A program made the position numbers and the translations under genes. 19,006 nucleotides of DNA from CAYQSU01 sp964420325 (GTDB taxonomy: Bacteria > Pseudomonadota > Alphaproteobacteria > Rhodospirillales > Defluviicoccaceae): the NCBI GenBank assembly GCA_964420325.1, contig CAYQSU010000066.1, forward strand, positions 1 to 19,006, written 5' to 3'. The notes beneath the pieces are model-generated. The model was not told the origin of the DNA, searched no databases, and saw nothing but the letters and a program-made list of their open reading frames with translations. Below are positions 1 through 7,183 of the stretch, one piece after another (positions within the stretch are counted from its first letter, which is position 1; each line of letters starts with the position of its first letter).

Positions 1-2
1 CG

Positions 3-323
3 GAAGCGGCCGTCGTCGGCTTCCCGCACGACATCAAGGGCCAGGGCATCTACGCCTATGTCACCCTCAACGTCGGCGTCGAGCCGAGCGAGGAGCTGCG
101 CAAGGAGCTGGTACAGTGGGTGCGCCGTGAAATCGGCCCGATCGCCACGCCCGATGTCATCCAGTGGGCTCCCGGTCTGCCGAAAACGCGCTCCGGCAAG
201 ATCATGCGGCGCATCCTCCGGAAGATCGCCGAGAACGATCTGTCGAGCCTCGGCGACACCTCGACGCTGGCCGACCCGACGGTGGTGCAGAACCTGATCG
301 AGCACCGCGCCGCCGCCGAGTGA
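3..323 (+). CDS. acs: Acetyl-CoA synthetase, C-terminal end (partial)
   Basis: The last 106 residues of an AMP-forming acetyl-CoA synthetase; the gene begins outside the window. The enzyme activates acetate with ATP through acetyl-AMP to give acetyl-CoA in the cytoplasm. The visible part is the mobile C-terminal domain: it opens with EAAVVGFPHDIKGQGIYAYV, typical of this domain, and carries the signature PKTRSGKIMRR, whose Lys (in SGK) is the adenylation lysine and the site of regulatory acetylation in characterised Acs. The stretch DLSSLGDTSTLADPTVV near the end is also characteristic of true Acs rather than of other acyl-CoA ligases. The frame is open from base 3 to a TGA at 321-323. A hairpin follows and the next gene is convergent. 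Confidence is high for the family; propionyl-CoA synthetase is a less likely alternative. Confidence 0.93.
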   Translation, partial: EAAVVGFPHDIKGQGIYAYVTLNVGVEPSEELRKELVQWVRREIGPIATPDVIQWAPGLPKTRSGKIMRRILRKIAENDLSSLGDTSTLADPTVVQNLIEHRAAAE

Positions 324-350
324 CCGCCGTCGCCGCTCGCCGGCCGAGTC

Positions 351-373
351 CCGCGGGGCCAAGTGCCCCGCGG
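351..373. terminator. GC-rich hairpin between convergent genes
   Basis: A perfect 9-bp inverted repeat, CCGCGGGGC (351-359) and GCCCCGCGG (365-373), with a 5-nt loop. It lies 28 nt past the acs stop and 38 nt past the stop of the convergent repeat-protein gene. The location and symmetry suggest a bidirectional terminator, but neither side has a T-tract, so it may only pause polymerase or protect 3' ends. The hairpin is seen in the sequence; the terminator role is inferred. Confidence 0.5.
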
Positions 374-410
374 AGCCTCGCCCGAAGGGGACGTCTCGCC
401 GCGTCGCCGG

Positions 411-2753
411 TCAGGCCGGAGGGTTGCCTGCAACGAGCGCCTCGAGCCGCCGCAGGCTGCGCCGGGTGACGCGGGCCTGATGGTCGGCTCCGGCACGCTG
501 GAAGGCCTCGAGCGCATTCCGGTAGGCCCGGACCGCCTCCCCCAGTCTTGACGGCGCCTGCTCGCGTTCGCCGAGCGACCAAAGTGCCTTCGCCAGGTTG
601 ACCTGGGTGAGCGCCCAGTGCAGCGGCAGGCGCTCCCGCGCCCGGATCTGCAGCGCCAGACGATAGGTGTCGACGGCTCGCTTGAGCTTCTCCGCATCGG
701 CGTCCCGTTCACCCCAGGCCTGCAGCGCATTGCCGAGGGCGTCCTGCGTCATCGCCCAGGCGAGGGGGAAGCGGTCGCGCGAGCGCACGCTCAGCGCCGC
801 CTCGAACGCGGCGACCGCCTCCTCGAAGTGGCGGGAGCCCGCCTTCTCCCGTTCGCCGAGGGTGCACAGGGCATTGCCGAGGCTGTACTGGGTCGCCGCC
901 CAGTCGAGCGGCAGCCGATCGCGGGTATAGACACGCAGTGCCGCCTGCAATGCTGCCAAGGCCCTGCGGAGCTGGCCGACGTCCTCTTCGCGCTTGGCCA
1001 GGGTCCACAGCGCGGTGCCGAGGTTCTGCTGCGTCGTCGCCCAGCGGAAAGGGAACTCGTCCCAGGAGTAGACCTCCAGCGCCGCGCGATAAGCGGCGAC
1101 CGACGCTTCGAGACGCGACGTTCCCTCCTCCCGGCCGCCGAGGGTCGATAGGGCGGCGCCGAGGCGGTTCTGGATCGCCGCCCAGTCGAGCGGCCGGCCG
1201 CTCCGCGTGATCACGTCGAGAGCCGCCCGGTAGGCGGCGACGGCATCCTCCAGCGAGGCCGTTCCCTCTTGCCGTTCGGCCAGCGCCTGCAAGGCATCTC
1301 CGAGGTGGATCTCGGTTCTCGCCCAGACCAGCGGAAACCGCTCGCGGGTGAGGATCGAGAGCGCCGAGCGGTAGGCGCGGACGGCTTCCTGCAGATGGCC
1401 GAGCCCGCCGACGCCCTGGCCGAGCGCCGCCAGCACCAGACCCAGGCGGTCCTGGGTGAGCGCCCATTCCACCGGCAGATGCTCGCGGGGATACACCTCC
1501 AGCGCCGCGCGATAGGCGGCCAACGCCTCCTCGAGCCGGGCCTTCGATCCGCTGCGCTCGCCGAGCACGCGCATGGTGGTGCCCAGGTTCACCTGGGTGA
1601 ACGCCCAATGCACCGGCAGCCGGTCCCGGGTCAGGACCTCCAGCGCTGCCCGGTGGGCGGAGATGGCCTCGTTGAGGCGGTCGCTGCCGCGCTCGCGTTC
1701 CCCGAGGGTCCGGAGTGCGACCGCGAGGTTGTTCTGGGTCATCGCCCAGGACACCGGCAGCCTCGGTCGCGTGATCACCTCGAGAGCCGCGCGGAAGGCG
1801 GCGATCGCTTCCGCGAGATACTGCGTTCCCTCGCCGCGTTCGCCGAGCGACCACAGCACCGCGCCGCAGTTGCTCTCCGCATAGGCCCAGTGCACAGGCA
1901 TTCGCGCCCGTCCGTACACCTCCTGTGCCGCCCGGTGTGCCGTCAGCGCCTCGCCGAGATGGGACGCCTGTTGGGAGAGCTGGCCGAGCGCCCGGAGCAG
2001 GCGCCCCAGCGCATTCTGGCCCATCGCCCACATCTCCGGCGTCCGGTGCCGGTCCATCTCGCCGAGGGCCTGACGCAGGATGGCCGCGCCGCTCTCCATC
2101 AAGCCGGCGTCGCGGGCCAGCTGTCCGGCGGCGGCGACGGCAACGCCGTAGGCCGAGCGCATGCGGAGCCTGACGTCCACGGGGAGGACGCCCGGAGGTT
2201 GCTCGACGACGTCTTCGATCTCCTCCAGCGCCGGAGCCAGAACGGCGACTAGATTGGCGACCTGTTCCTCCGTCGTCGGGTCGATGGCCGCCAAGGCGAT
2301 GGCACGCAACACCCCCGCCAGCTCCTCGCCGAACCCTTCCGGCAGGATCAGAGCGTCGCCCACGAAGCGGTAGGACCTGACCTCGCCGCGCGGCGCCCAG
2401 GCGGCGGACAGCGTTCGCAGGTGCAGGAATCCGGTATCGGCGGCGTAGCGACCCCAGATCAGCGCATCGGCGCGGGCCTCGCGCACCCACGCTCGCCCGG
2501 TGCGCAGCGCAGCGGCCAGGTCCTCGGCGGCGTCGCCCCCCTGCTCGTCCGTCAGCACCTTGGAAACCCGCTCGACCCTGACGTTGGGGCGGCCGGAGAG
2601 GGCGCGGAAGACATGCTGGGTGTGGGAGTCGAGCTCGTCGTCCCCGGCGAGGTTCGCCACCATCACCTTGAACTCGACTTTCTCGCCGAGCAGCTTGGCC
2701 ACGTCGGCCGGCTTGCGAAAAAACGTTCTCAGTCGTTCCGTCCCCAGCGCCAT
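411..2753 (-). CDS. TPR-like repeat protein with eleven 47-residue WAxTQ units
   Basis: A 780-residue protein of unknown function. Residues 1 to about 160 form an alpha/beta-looking domain (FKVMVANLAGDDE, then ADALIWGRY and LHLRTLSA) that vaguely recalls TolB-like N-terminal domains. Residues about 160-234 are mostly helical. Residues 235-752 are eleven contiguous units of 47 residues (unit nine has 48) with the pattern R-x-R-x-P-x-x-W-A-x-T-Q-x-x-L-G-x-A-L-x-x-L-G-E-R, then a second helix ending A-x-x-A-Y-R-A-A-L-E-V. A partial unit closes the protein. Each unit is two helices, as expected of a TPR-like solenoid that binds protein partners. There is no signal peptide or membrane segment, so it is probably cytoplasmic. 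The ATG at 2751-2753 is preceded by a G-run about 9 nt upstream. I recall this repeat type from uncharacterised alphaproteobacterial and cyanobacterial proteins; no biochemical role is known to me. Confidence 0.9.
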   Translation of the reverse strand: MALGTERLRTFFRKPADVAKLLGEKVEFKVMVANLAGDDELDSHTQHVFRALSGRPNVRVERVSKVLTDEQGGDAAEDLAAALRTGRAWVREARADALIWGRYAADTGFLHLRTLSAAWAPRGEVRSYRFVGDALILPEGFGEELAGVLRAIALAAIDPTTEEQVANLVAVLAPALEEIEDVVEQPPGVLPVDVRLRMRSAYGVAVAAAGQLARDAGLMESGAAILRQALGEMDRHRTPEMWAMGQNALGRLLRALGQLSQQASHLGEALTAHRAAQEVYGRARMPVHWAYAESNCGAVLWSLGERGEGTQYLAEAIAAFRAALEVITRPRLPVSWAMTQNNLAVALRTLGERERGSDRLNEAISAHRAALEVLTRDRLPVHWAFTQVNLGTTMRVLGERSGSKARLEEALAAYRAALEVYPREHLPVEWALTQDRLGLVLAALGQGVGGLGHLQEAVRAYRSALSILTRERFPLVWARTEIHLGDALQALAERQEGTASLEDAVAAYRAALDVITRSGRPLDWAAIQNRLGAALSTLGGREEGTSRLEASVAAYRAALEVYSWDEFPFRWATTQQNLGTALWTLAKREEDVGQLRRALAALQAALRVYTRDRLPLDWAATQYSLGNALCTLGEREKAGSRHFEEAVAAFEAALSVRSRDRFPLAWAMTQDALGNALQAWGERDADAEKLKRAVDTYRLALQIRARERLPLHWALTQVNLAKALWSLGEREQAPSRLGEAVRAYRNALEAFQRAGADHQARVTRRSLRRLEALVAGNPPA
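498..2051 (-). repeat. Coding tandem repeat, 11 units of about 141 bp
   Basis: Codons 235-752 of the repeat protein. Ten units are 141 bp and one is 144 bp. On the + strand the conserved part reads as recurring segments resembling 'gcgcccagtcgagcggcag', the complement of the Leu-Pro-x-x-Trp-Ala codons, at regular spacing. The units have diverged at the DNA level, so this is an old protein repeat rather than a recent microsatellite-type expansion. The boundaries were set from the translated periodicity. Confidence 0.88.
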
Positions 2754-2782
2754 GTCGGGTGTACCCCCCGTTGGATCAAAGC

Positions 2783-2811
2783 ACTATAGGCTCCCGCCAC
2801 CGGCAGCGGAA
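2783..2811 (-). promoter_or_regulatory. Candidate sigma70-type promoter for the repeat-protein gene
   Basis: On the - strand a near-consensus -10 box TATAGT (2783-2788) lies 17 nt downstream of a weak -35 candidate TTCCGC (2806-2811). The -10 box is 29 nt before the start codon. It is a rare AT-rich spot in the 132-nt gap between this gene and the DUF1674 gene upstream, so the repeat-protein gene may have its own promoter. The match is by eye only. Confidence 0.35.
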
Positions 2812-2885
2812 GCAGCGACAACCGTCGTTCGCGAGACGCCAGCCGGGGCGACGCTCGAAATCCGAGCCGTCGGCTGCGCCGATCC

Positions 2886-3077
2886 TCAGAAATCGATGCA
2901 TCGGCCCTTGCGCTCCCAGTCGCCGAACCGTGTCGGCTCCGGACCGCTCGGCCCGCCGGACTCGTGCGGCTGTCCCCCGGTCGCGGAACGGTTCGGGTCG
3001 GCCTGGTTCGAGCCACCGCCCGCGGCGGGCCGTTCCGGCGGACTGCCGTCGTCCGCATCGCTTTCTCTCTTCGTCAT
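2886..3077 (-). CDS. DUF1674 / SDHAF4-family small protein
   Basis: A 63-residue protein. Its N-terminal two thirds are hydrophilic and look disordered (rich in Gly, Ser, Pro, Asp). The last 23 residues (41-63) are the family signature: GGPSGPEPTRFGDW followed by ERKGRCIDF at the very C-terminus. That ending defines DUF1674, the bacterial relatives of mitochondrial SDHAF4, which binds the flavinated succinate dehydrogenase flavoprotein subunit before complex II is assembled. No sdh genes are in the window, so the link rests on the motif. I chose the ATG at 3075-3077; a GTG directly before it (3078-3080) is also possible, but the purine-rich GAGAGA upstream is better spaced for the ATG. It is divergent from htpX, with 105 nt between start codons. 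Confidence 0.85.
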   Translation of the reverse strand: MTKRESDADDGSPPERPAAGGGSNQADPNRSATGGQPHESGGPSGPEPTRFGDWERKGRCIDF

Positions 3078-3095
3078 CACTATCTCTCTCGCAGG

Positions 3096-3129
3096 ACCCC
3101 TTGCGGGGTGTGGCCGGCAAGACTACTAG
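3096..3129 (+). promoter_or_regulatory. Possible htpX promoter with a small palindrome
   Basis: The DUF1674-htpX divergent gap (3078-3182) contains the palindrome ACCCC-TTGC-GGGGT (3096-3109). TTGCGG (3101-3106), inside it, could be a -35 box, 17 nt before a poor -10 candidate TACTAG (3124-3129). htpX is heat-shock controlled in some bacteria, but I see no good sigma32 -10 box (CCCCAT-like). The palindrome is clear; the promoter assignment is weak. Confidence 0.25.
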
Positions 3130-3182
3130 ACTCTCAGGTTCCTCGGAAACACACCTTTTATCGGGAGTTGCTCGCGACAGCC

Positions 3183-4049
3183 ATGAGTACGTTCCGGACC
3201 GGTCTTCTTCTCGCCGCGCTGACGGCCCTCTTTCTCGCGGCCGGGTTCCTCCTCGGCGGCGAGGGGGGGATGATGATCGCTCTCGTCCTCGCCGTCGGGA
3301 TGAACGTCTTCGCCTACTGGAACTCGGACAAGATCGTGCTGCGCATGTACGGCGCCCGCGAGGTCGACGCCCGCTCGGCGCCCGCTCTCTATGGCATCGT
3401 CGAGCAGCTTGCGCACCGTGCGGGGCTGCCGATGCCTCGCGTCTACGTCATCGAAAACCCCCAGCCGAACGCCTTCGCGACCGGACGCAACCCCCAGAAC
3501 GCCGCGGTCGCGGCCACCACCGGCCTGCTCAAGATGCTGAGCCACGACGAGATCGCGGGCGTCATGGCCCACGAGCTTGCGCACGTCAAGAACCGCGACA
3601 CCCTGATCATGACCGTGACTGCGACCATCGCCGGCGCGCTCGGCATGCTCGCCAACTTCGCGCTGTTCTTCGGCGGCGGCAACAGCCGCAACAATCCCTT
3701 GGGCCTGGTCGGCACGATCCTGGTGATGATCCTGGCGCCGCTTGCCGCCATGCTGGTGCAGATGGCGATCTCGCGGACCCGCGAGTACGAGGCCGACAGG
3801 GTCGGCGCCGAGATCTGCGGGCGTCCGCTCTGGCTCGCCTCCGCCTTGCAGAAGCTCGAGGTGGCGGCCCACCGCATCGACAACCCTCAGGCCGAGCAGA
3901 ACCCGGCGACGGCACACCTTTTCATCGTCAACCCCCTGCATGCGCGCTCGGTCGACAGCCTGTTCTCGACCCATCCCAACATGCAGAACAGGGTCGCCAA
4001 GCTGCGCGAGGTGGCGGCGGGCATGGGCCAGTCGGGGCCGTGGGGTTGA
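3183..4049 (+). CDS. htpX: Membrane zinc metalloprotease HtpX
   Basis: A 288-residue M48-family protease of the inner membrane that degrades misfolded membrane proteins together with FtsH. Two N-terminal hydrophobic segments (about residues 5-25 and 29-45) precede the zinc motif HELAH at 130-134. Two more membrane segments lie at about 143-165 and 173-195. The third zinc ligand is the Glu in REYEAD at about 200-205. The C-terminal LFSTHPNMQNRVAKLRE (about residues 250-270) is also typical of HtpX. The length agrees with the family (about 280-300). The ATG at 3183 was chosen because it directly precedes the first membrane helix; upstream in-frame sequence is low-complexity Arg-rich. The ribosome site is weak (GGGAG 15 nt upstream). 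rsmB follows after 4 nt, so the two are probably cotranscribed. Confidence 0.95.
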   Translation: MSTFRTGLLLAALTALFLAAGFLLGGEGGMMIALVLAVGMNVFAYWNSDKIVLRMYGAREVDARSAPALYGIVEQLAHRAGLPMPRVYVIENPQPNAFATGRNPQNAAVAATTGLLKMLSHDEIAGVMAHELAHVKNRDTLIMTVTATIAGALGMLANFALFFGGGNSRNNPLGLVGTILVMILAPLAAMLVQMAISRTREYEADRVGAEICGRPLWLASALQKLEVAAHRIDNPQAEQNPATAHLFIVNPLHARSVDSLFSTHPNMQNRVAKLREVAAGMGQSGPWG

Positions 4050-4053
4050 GGGA

Positions 4054-5424
4054 GTGCCGGGACCCCTGGGGCCGGAGGTCAAGCATCCGCCGGCACCGGC
4101 CGCTCCGTCCCGATCGCCGAAGGCCCGAGGGGCTCTGCCGGTCCCCCTTCGTTCGCGCGCGGCCGCCCTCGACCTGATCGACGCCGTTCTCCGTCGGCGC
4201 CGGCCATTCGACGAAGTCTTCGAGGCCCACCCCGATCTCTCGCGTCTGGACGACCGCGACCGCGCCTTCGTCCATGCGTTGGCGGCGTCCACGTTTCGCC
4301 GGCTGGGCCAGATCGATGCCCTCGTCGGCCACTGCCTCGCGCGTCCCCTGAGGCCGCGTGACCATGTGGTCCGCGACCTCCTCAGGCTCGGCGTCTGCCA
4401 GCTCGCCTTCTTGAAGACGCCGCCGCACGCGGCGGTCGATACGACCGTCGCCTTGGCGCGCTGGCGCCGCCAGGCCCATCACCTTGCCCTCGTCAACGCC
4501 GTCCTTCGGCGGCTCGCGGCCGAGGCTGATGCGCTCGGGCGGCAGCAGGACGCGGCACGCCTCGACACGCCGGACTGGCTTTGGAGGTCGTGGGCGCGGG
4601 CTTACGGCCCGGAGGTCTGCCGCTTGATCGCCGAGGCCCATCTCGACGAGCCGCCGCTCGATCTCACCGCCAAAAAGGACCCCCGGGCGCTCGCCGATCG
4701 TCTCCATGCCGAGATCCTGCCGACGGGAACGCTGCGGCTCCGCCACCATGGGCCGGTATCGGCGCTGGCCGGCTTCGCGGCCGGCGAGTGGTGGGTCCAG
4801 GACGCCGCCGCCGCGTTGCCGGCCCGGCTTCTGGGCGACGTCCGCGGCCGGCGGGTGATCGACCTGTGCGCCGCGCCCGGCGGCAAGACCGCCCAGCTCG
4901 CCGCGAGCGGCGCCCGCGTCACCGCCGTCGACAAGGCCGGGGAGCGGGTGCTGCGGCTGGAGGACAATCTGCGGCGTCTCGGCCTCGAGGCCGAGATCGT
5001 CATCGCCGACGCCAGCGAGTGGCGGCCGTCCCGCCCGGCGGACGCGGTTCTCGTCGACGTGCCGTGCACGGCCACCGGCACCATCCGCCGGCATCCCGAC
5101 ATCCCGCACATCAAGACCGCGGGCGACGTCGCCGCGCTGGCCCGGGTGCAACGGCGGCTGCTTTTCGCGGCCCTGGACATGGTGGGCCCGGGCGGTGTCG
5201 TCGTCTACTGCGCCTGCTCGTTGCAGCCGGAGGAAGGCCCCGGTCAGATCGCGGCTCTGCTCGCGTCAGGGGCACCGGTCATGCGAGAGGCGATCGTCGC
5301 CGGGGAGATCGGCGGCGTGCGGGAGCTGATCACGGCCGAGGGAGACCTGCGGACGCTTCCGTTCCACCTTGCGCCCGCCGGGGGCATCGACGGCTTCTAC
5401 GCGGCGCGGCTCAGGTGCCGTTAG
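4054..5424 (+). CDS. rsmB: 16S rRNA (cytosine-5) methyltransferase RsmB/Sun
   Basis: A 456-residue SAM-dependent enzyme that, in E. coli, methylates C967 of 16S rRNA. The N-terminal NusB-like helical domain (about residues 30-160) is the RNA-binding part. The catalytic domain has SAM motif I DLCAAPGGKT (270-279), VDKAGERVLRLEDN (motif II region), the DVPCTATG motif with Cys338 (release of the product adduct), and YCACSLQPEEG with Cys388, which corresponds to the attacking nucleophile. Tyr-Cys-Ala-Cys replaces the more usual Tyr-x-Thr-Cys, but the key Cys is kept. The GTG at 4054 was chosen because no ATG, GTG or TTG follows before the NusB domain; its GAGGGA is flush against the start, so the exact start is uncertain. 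It lies 4 nt after htpX and 109 nt before the heparinase-like gene. Confidence 0.92.
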   Translation: MPGPLGPEVKHPPAPAAPSRSPKARGALPVPLRSRAAALDLIDAVLRRRRPFDEVFEAHPDLSRLDDRDRAFVHALAASTFRRLGQIDALVGHCLARPLRPRDHVVRDLLRLGVCQLAFLKTPPHAAVDTTVALARWRRQAHHLALVNAVLRRLAAEADALGRQQDAARLDTPDWLWRSWARAYGPEVCRLIAEAHLDEPPLDLTAKKDPRALADRLHAEILPTGTLRLRHHGPVSALAGFAAGEWWVQDAAAALPARLLGDVRGRRVIDLCAAPGGKTAQLAASGARVTAVDKAGERVLRLEDNLRRLGLEAEIVIADASEWRPSRPADAVLVDVPCTATGTIRRHPDIPHIKTAGDVAALARVQRRLLFAALDMVGPGGVVVYCACSLQPEEGPGQIAALLASGAPVMREAIVAGEIGGVRELITAEGDLRTLPFHLAPAGGIDGFYAARLRCR

Positions 5425-5533
5425 GCGGCCTGCGGCTGTCGGCGCCGGCTTGCGGCCATGGTGCGAAGCTGCTACCACGTCCCGAGGCCGCGCGACGGCA
5501 ACGGCGGGGCGGTTCCCATGTTCTTCGTCCGGC

Positions 5534-7183
5534 ATGACCTTGGCAGCGCCGACCCTCGCTGATCTGCCTCACGGCCGGTTGGTGGCGCACGGCTGCGATG
5601 CGATCGGACGGAGCCTCTTCGGGTCGGCTCTTTACAGGCTGACGCTGCGCGGGCGGACGCCCGACCGGATCCGCGTCGCCCTTCCCTATTCCTGGCCCGA
5701 GGATCGGGAGCAGGCCGAGGCGATTCTCGACGAAAGCATCCTCTTTGCCGGCCGACGCCGTCCCATGGGCCGGGCGCCGTGGTCGGCCCTGCAGTCGGAC
5801 ACGGCGGTGGCGGCCCATCTGCACGGGTTCGAGTGGCTGATGGACCTGCGGGCCGTCGGCACGCGGGCGGCCATGCAGCGTGCGCGGACACTCGTGGATG
5901 ACTGGATCTCGCTCAACCGGCGCTGGACGAGCCCTGCTTGGCGTCCGGACGTTCTCGGCCGACGCCTGGCGGCATGGTTGTCGGCGGCCGACTTCCTGCT
6001 CGCCGATGACGACGACTTCCAGCGGCGGTTTCTTGCCTCGGCGACCATGCAGGCCCGCCATCTCGCGCGCGTCGCCGGCCGCCTCAGCGGTACGGCAACG
6101 GCGATCGCGGCGGCCAAGGGCCGGCTGCTGGCCGCGCTCTCGCTGGGCGTCGGCAGTGTCGAAGGGGCGATCCGCCAGCTCTGTCGCGAGATCGAGCTCC
6201 AGGTGCTGCCCGACGGCGGACACGTCCAGCGCAGTCCCACCTCGCAACTCGCGGTGCTGCGGGATCTTCTCGACCTGCGTGCGGCGCTCCAGGCCGGTGA
6301 CCGCGAGGTTCCGCTGGCGCTGCTCGGTGCCGTCGACCGCATGGCGCCGATGCTCCGTGCGTTTCGTCACGGCGACGGTGGGCTTGCGCTGTTCAACGGC
6401 AGCAAGGAGGGCGACCGCAGGCTCATTGACGCGGTTCTGGCGCGCGCAGGCGTCAAGGGCAAACCTCTCGATAATGCACCGCACGTCGGCTTTCAGCGCA
6501 TCGCCGCCGGACGAACCGTGATCGTCATCGACACCGGCCGGCCGCCGGCCGACCCTGGCCTTTTCGCGCATGCCGGAACGCTCGCCGTCGAGATCAGCGT
6601 GGGACGGGAGCGGCTGATCGTCAACTGCGGTTCTTTCTGGGGCGACGATGGGCGTTGGCGCCGCGCCATGCAGTCTTCCGATGCGCACTCCACACTGATC
6701 GTCGAGGGCGCGAGCTCCTCGGAGAGCCGGCCCAGCGGGCGCCTTCGGCGGCGGCCTTCGGACGTGACGGCGGTGCGACGGGAGTCCGAGGGCGCGACCT
6801 GGCTCGACGCCAGTCACGACGGCTACCGTCGGCGATTCGGCGTCGGCCACCGTCGGCGCCTCTACGTCAACGGCTCCGGAGACGAAGTCCGGGGCGAGGA
6901 CTCCCTCGAAGGGGAACGCGCGCGCGCGTTCAAGGTTCGCTTCCACCTTCACCCCGACGTCCAGGCCTCGATGGTCCAGGACGGGACGGCGGTGCTGCTG
7001 AGGACTGCGGGCGGTGCGGGCTGGCGGTTTCTGGCCGCGGGCGGCGTGATCGCTCTGGACGAAAGCGTCTATCTCGGCCCCACCGACCTGCCGCGCCGCA
7101 GCCTGCAGATCGTCGTCTCGGCCTCCCCGAAGGAGCCGGGCGCCCGCGTGAAGTGGGCGATCCGCCGCGAGGGCGCCGCGTGA
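5534..7183 (+). CDS. Heparinase II/III-like protein
   Basis: A 549-residue member of the heparinase II/III family of polysaccharide lyase-like proteins. Residues 1 to about 310 form an alpha-helical region expected to be the alpha/alpha toroid (FEWLMDLRAVG, DDWISLNRRW, PDGGHVQRSPTSQL). The C-terminal beta-sandwich starts near 320 and holds the family core: FAHAGTLAVEISVGRERLIV (344-363), NCGSFWG, SDAHSTL (382-388), then HDGYRRRFGVGHRRRL (428-443) and GED (454-456). His385 in AHST and the Tyr/His of HDGY are candidate catalytic or metal residues. No signal peptide is visible, unusual for a lyase acting on extracellular glycans. I recall this gene between rsmB and purH in many Rhodospirillales; its substrate is not known to me. 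The ATG at 5534 is the first sensible start. Its stop overlaps the next gene's start (GTGA). Confidence 0.88.
   Translation: MTLAAPTLADLPHGRLVAHGCDAIGRSLFGSALYRLTLRGRTPDRIRVALPYSWPEDREQAEAILDESILFAGRRRPMGRAPWSALQSDTAVAAHLHGFEWLMDLRAVGTRAAMQRARTLVDDWISLNRRWTSPAWRPDVLGRRLAAWLSAADFLLADDDDFQRRFLASATMQARHLARVAGRLSGTATAIAAAKGRLLAALSLGVGSVEGAIRQLCREIELQVLPDGGHVQRSPTSQLAVLRDLLDLRAALQAGDREVPLALLGAVDRMAPMLRAFRHGDGGLALFNGSKEGDRRLIDAVLARAGVKGKPLDNAPHVGFQRIAAGRTVIVIDTGRPPADPGLFAHAGTLAVEISVGRERLIVNCGSFWGDDGRWRRAMQSSDAHSTLIVEGASSSESRPSGRLRRRPSDVTAVRRESEGATWLDASHDGYRRRFGVGHRRRLYVNGSGDEVRGEDSLEGERARAFKVRFHLHPDVQASMVQDGTAVLLRTAGGAGWRFLAAGGVIALDESVYLGPTDLPRRSLQIVVSASPKEPGARVKWAIRREGAA

Noticed and set aside
498..2051. 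Regular repeats that at first sight could suggest a CRISPR array
   Set aside because: The period is 141 bp, the copies differ at many bases, and they translate to a continuous repeated protein motif in one frame.
709..2490. A long Arg/Gly/Pro-rich frame on the same strand as the repeat protein but in another phase
   Set aside because: The sequence is low-complexity and repeats only because the real frame repeats; it has no independent domain.
5518..5536. ATG at 5518 as start of the heparinase-like gene
   Set aside because: It is out of frame with the protein. The in-frame ATG at 5534 was used.
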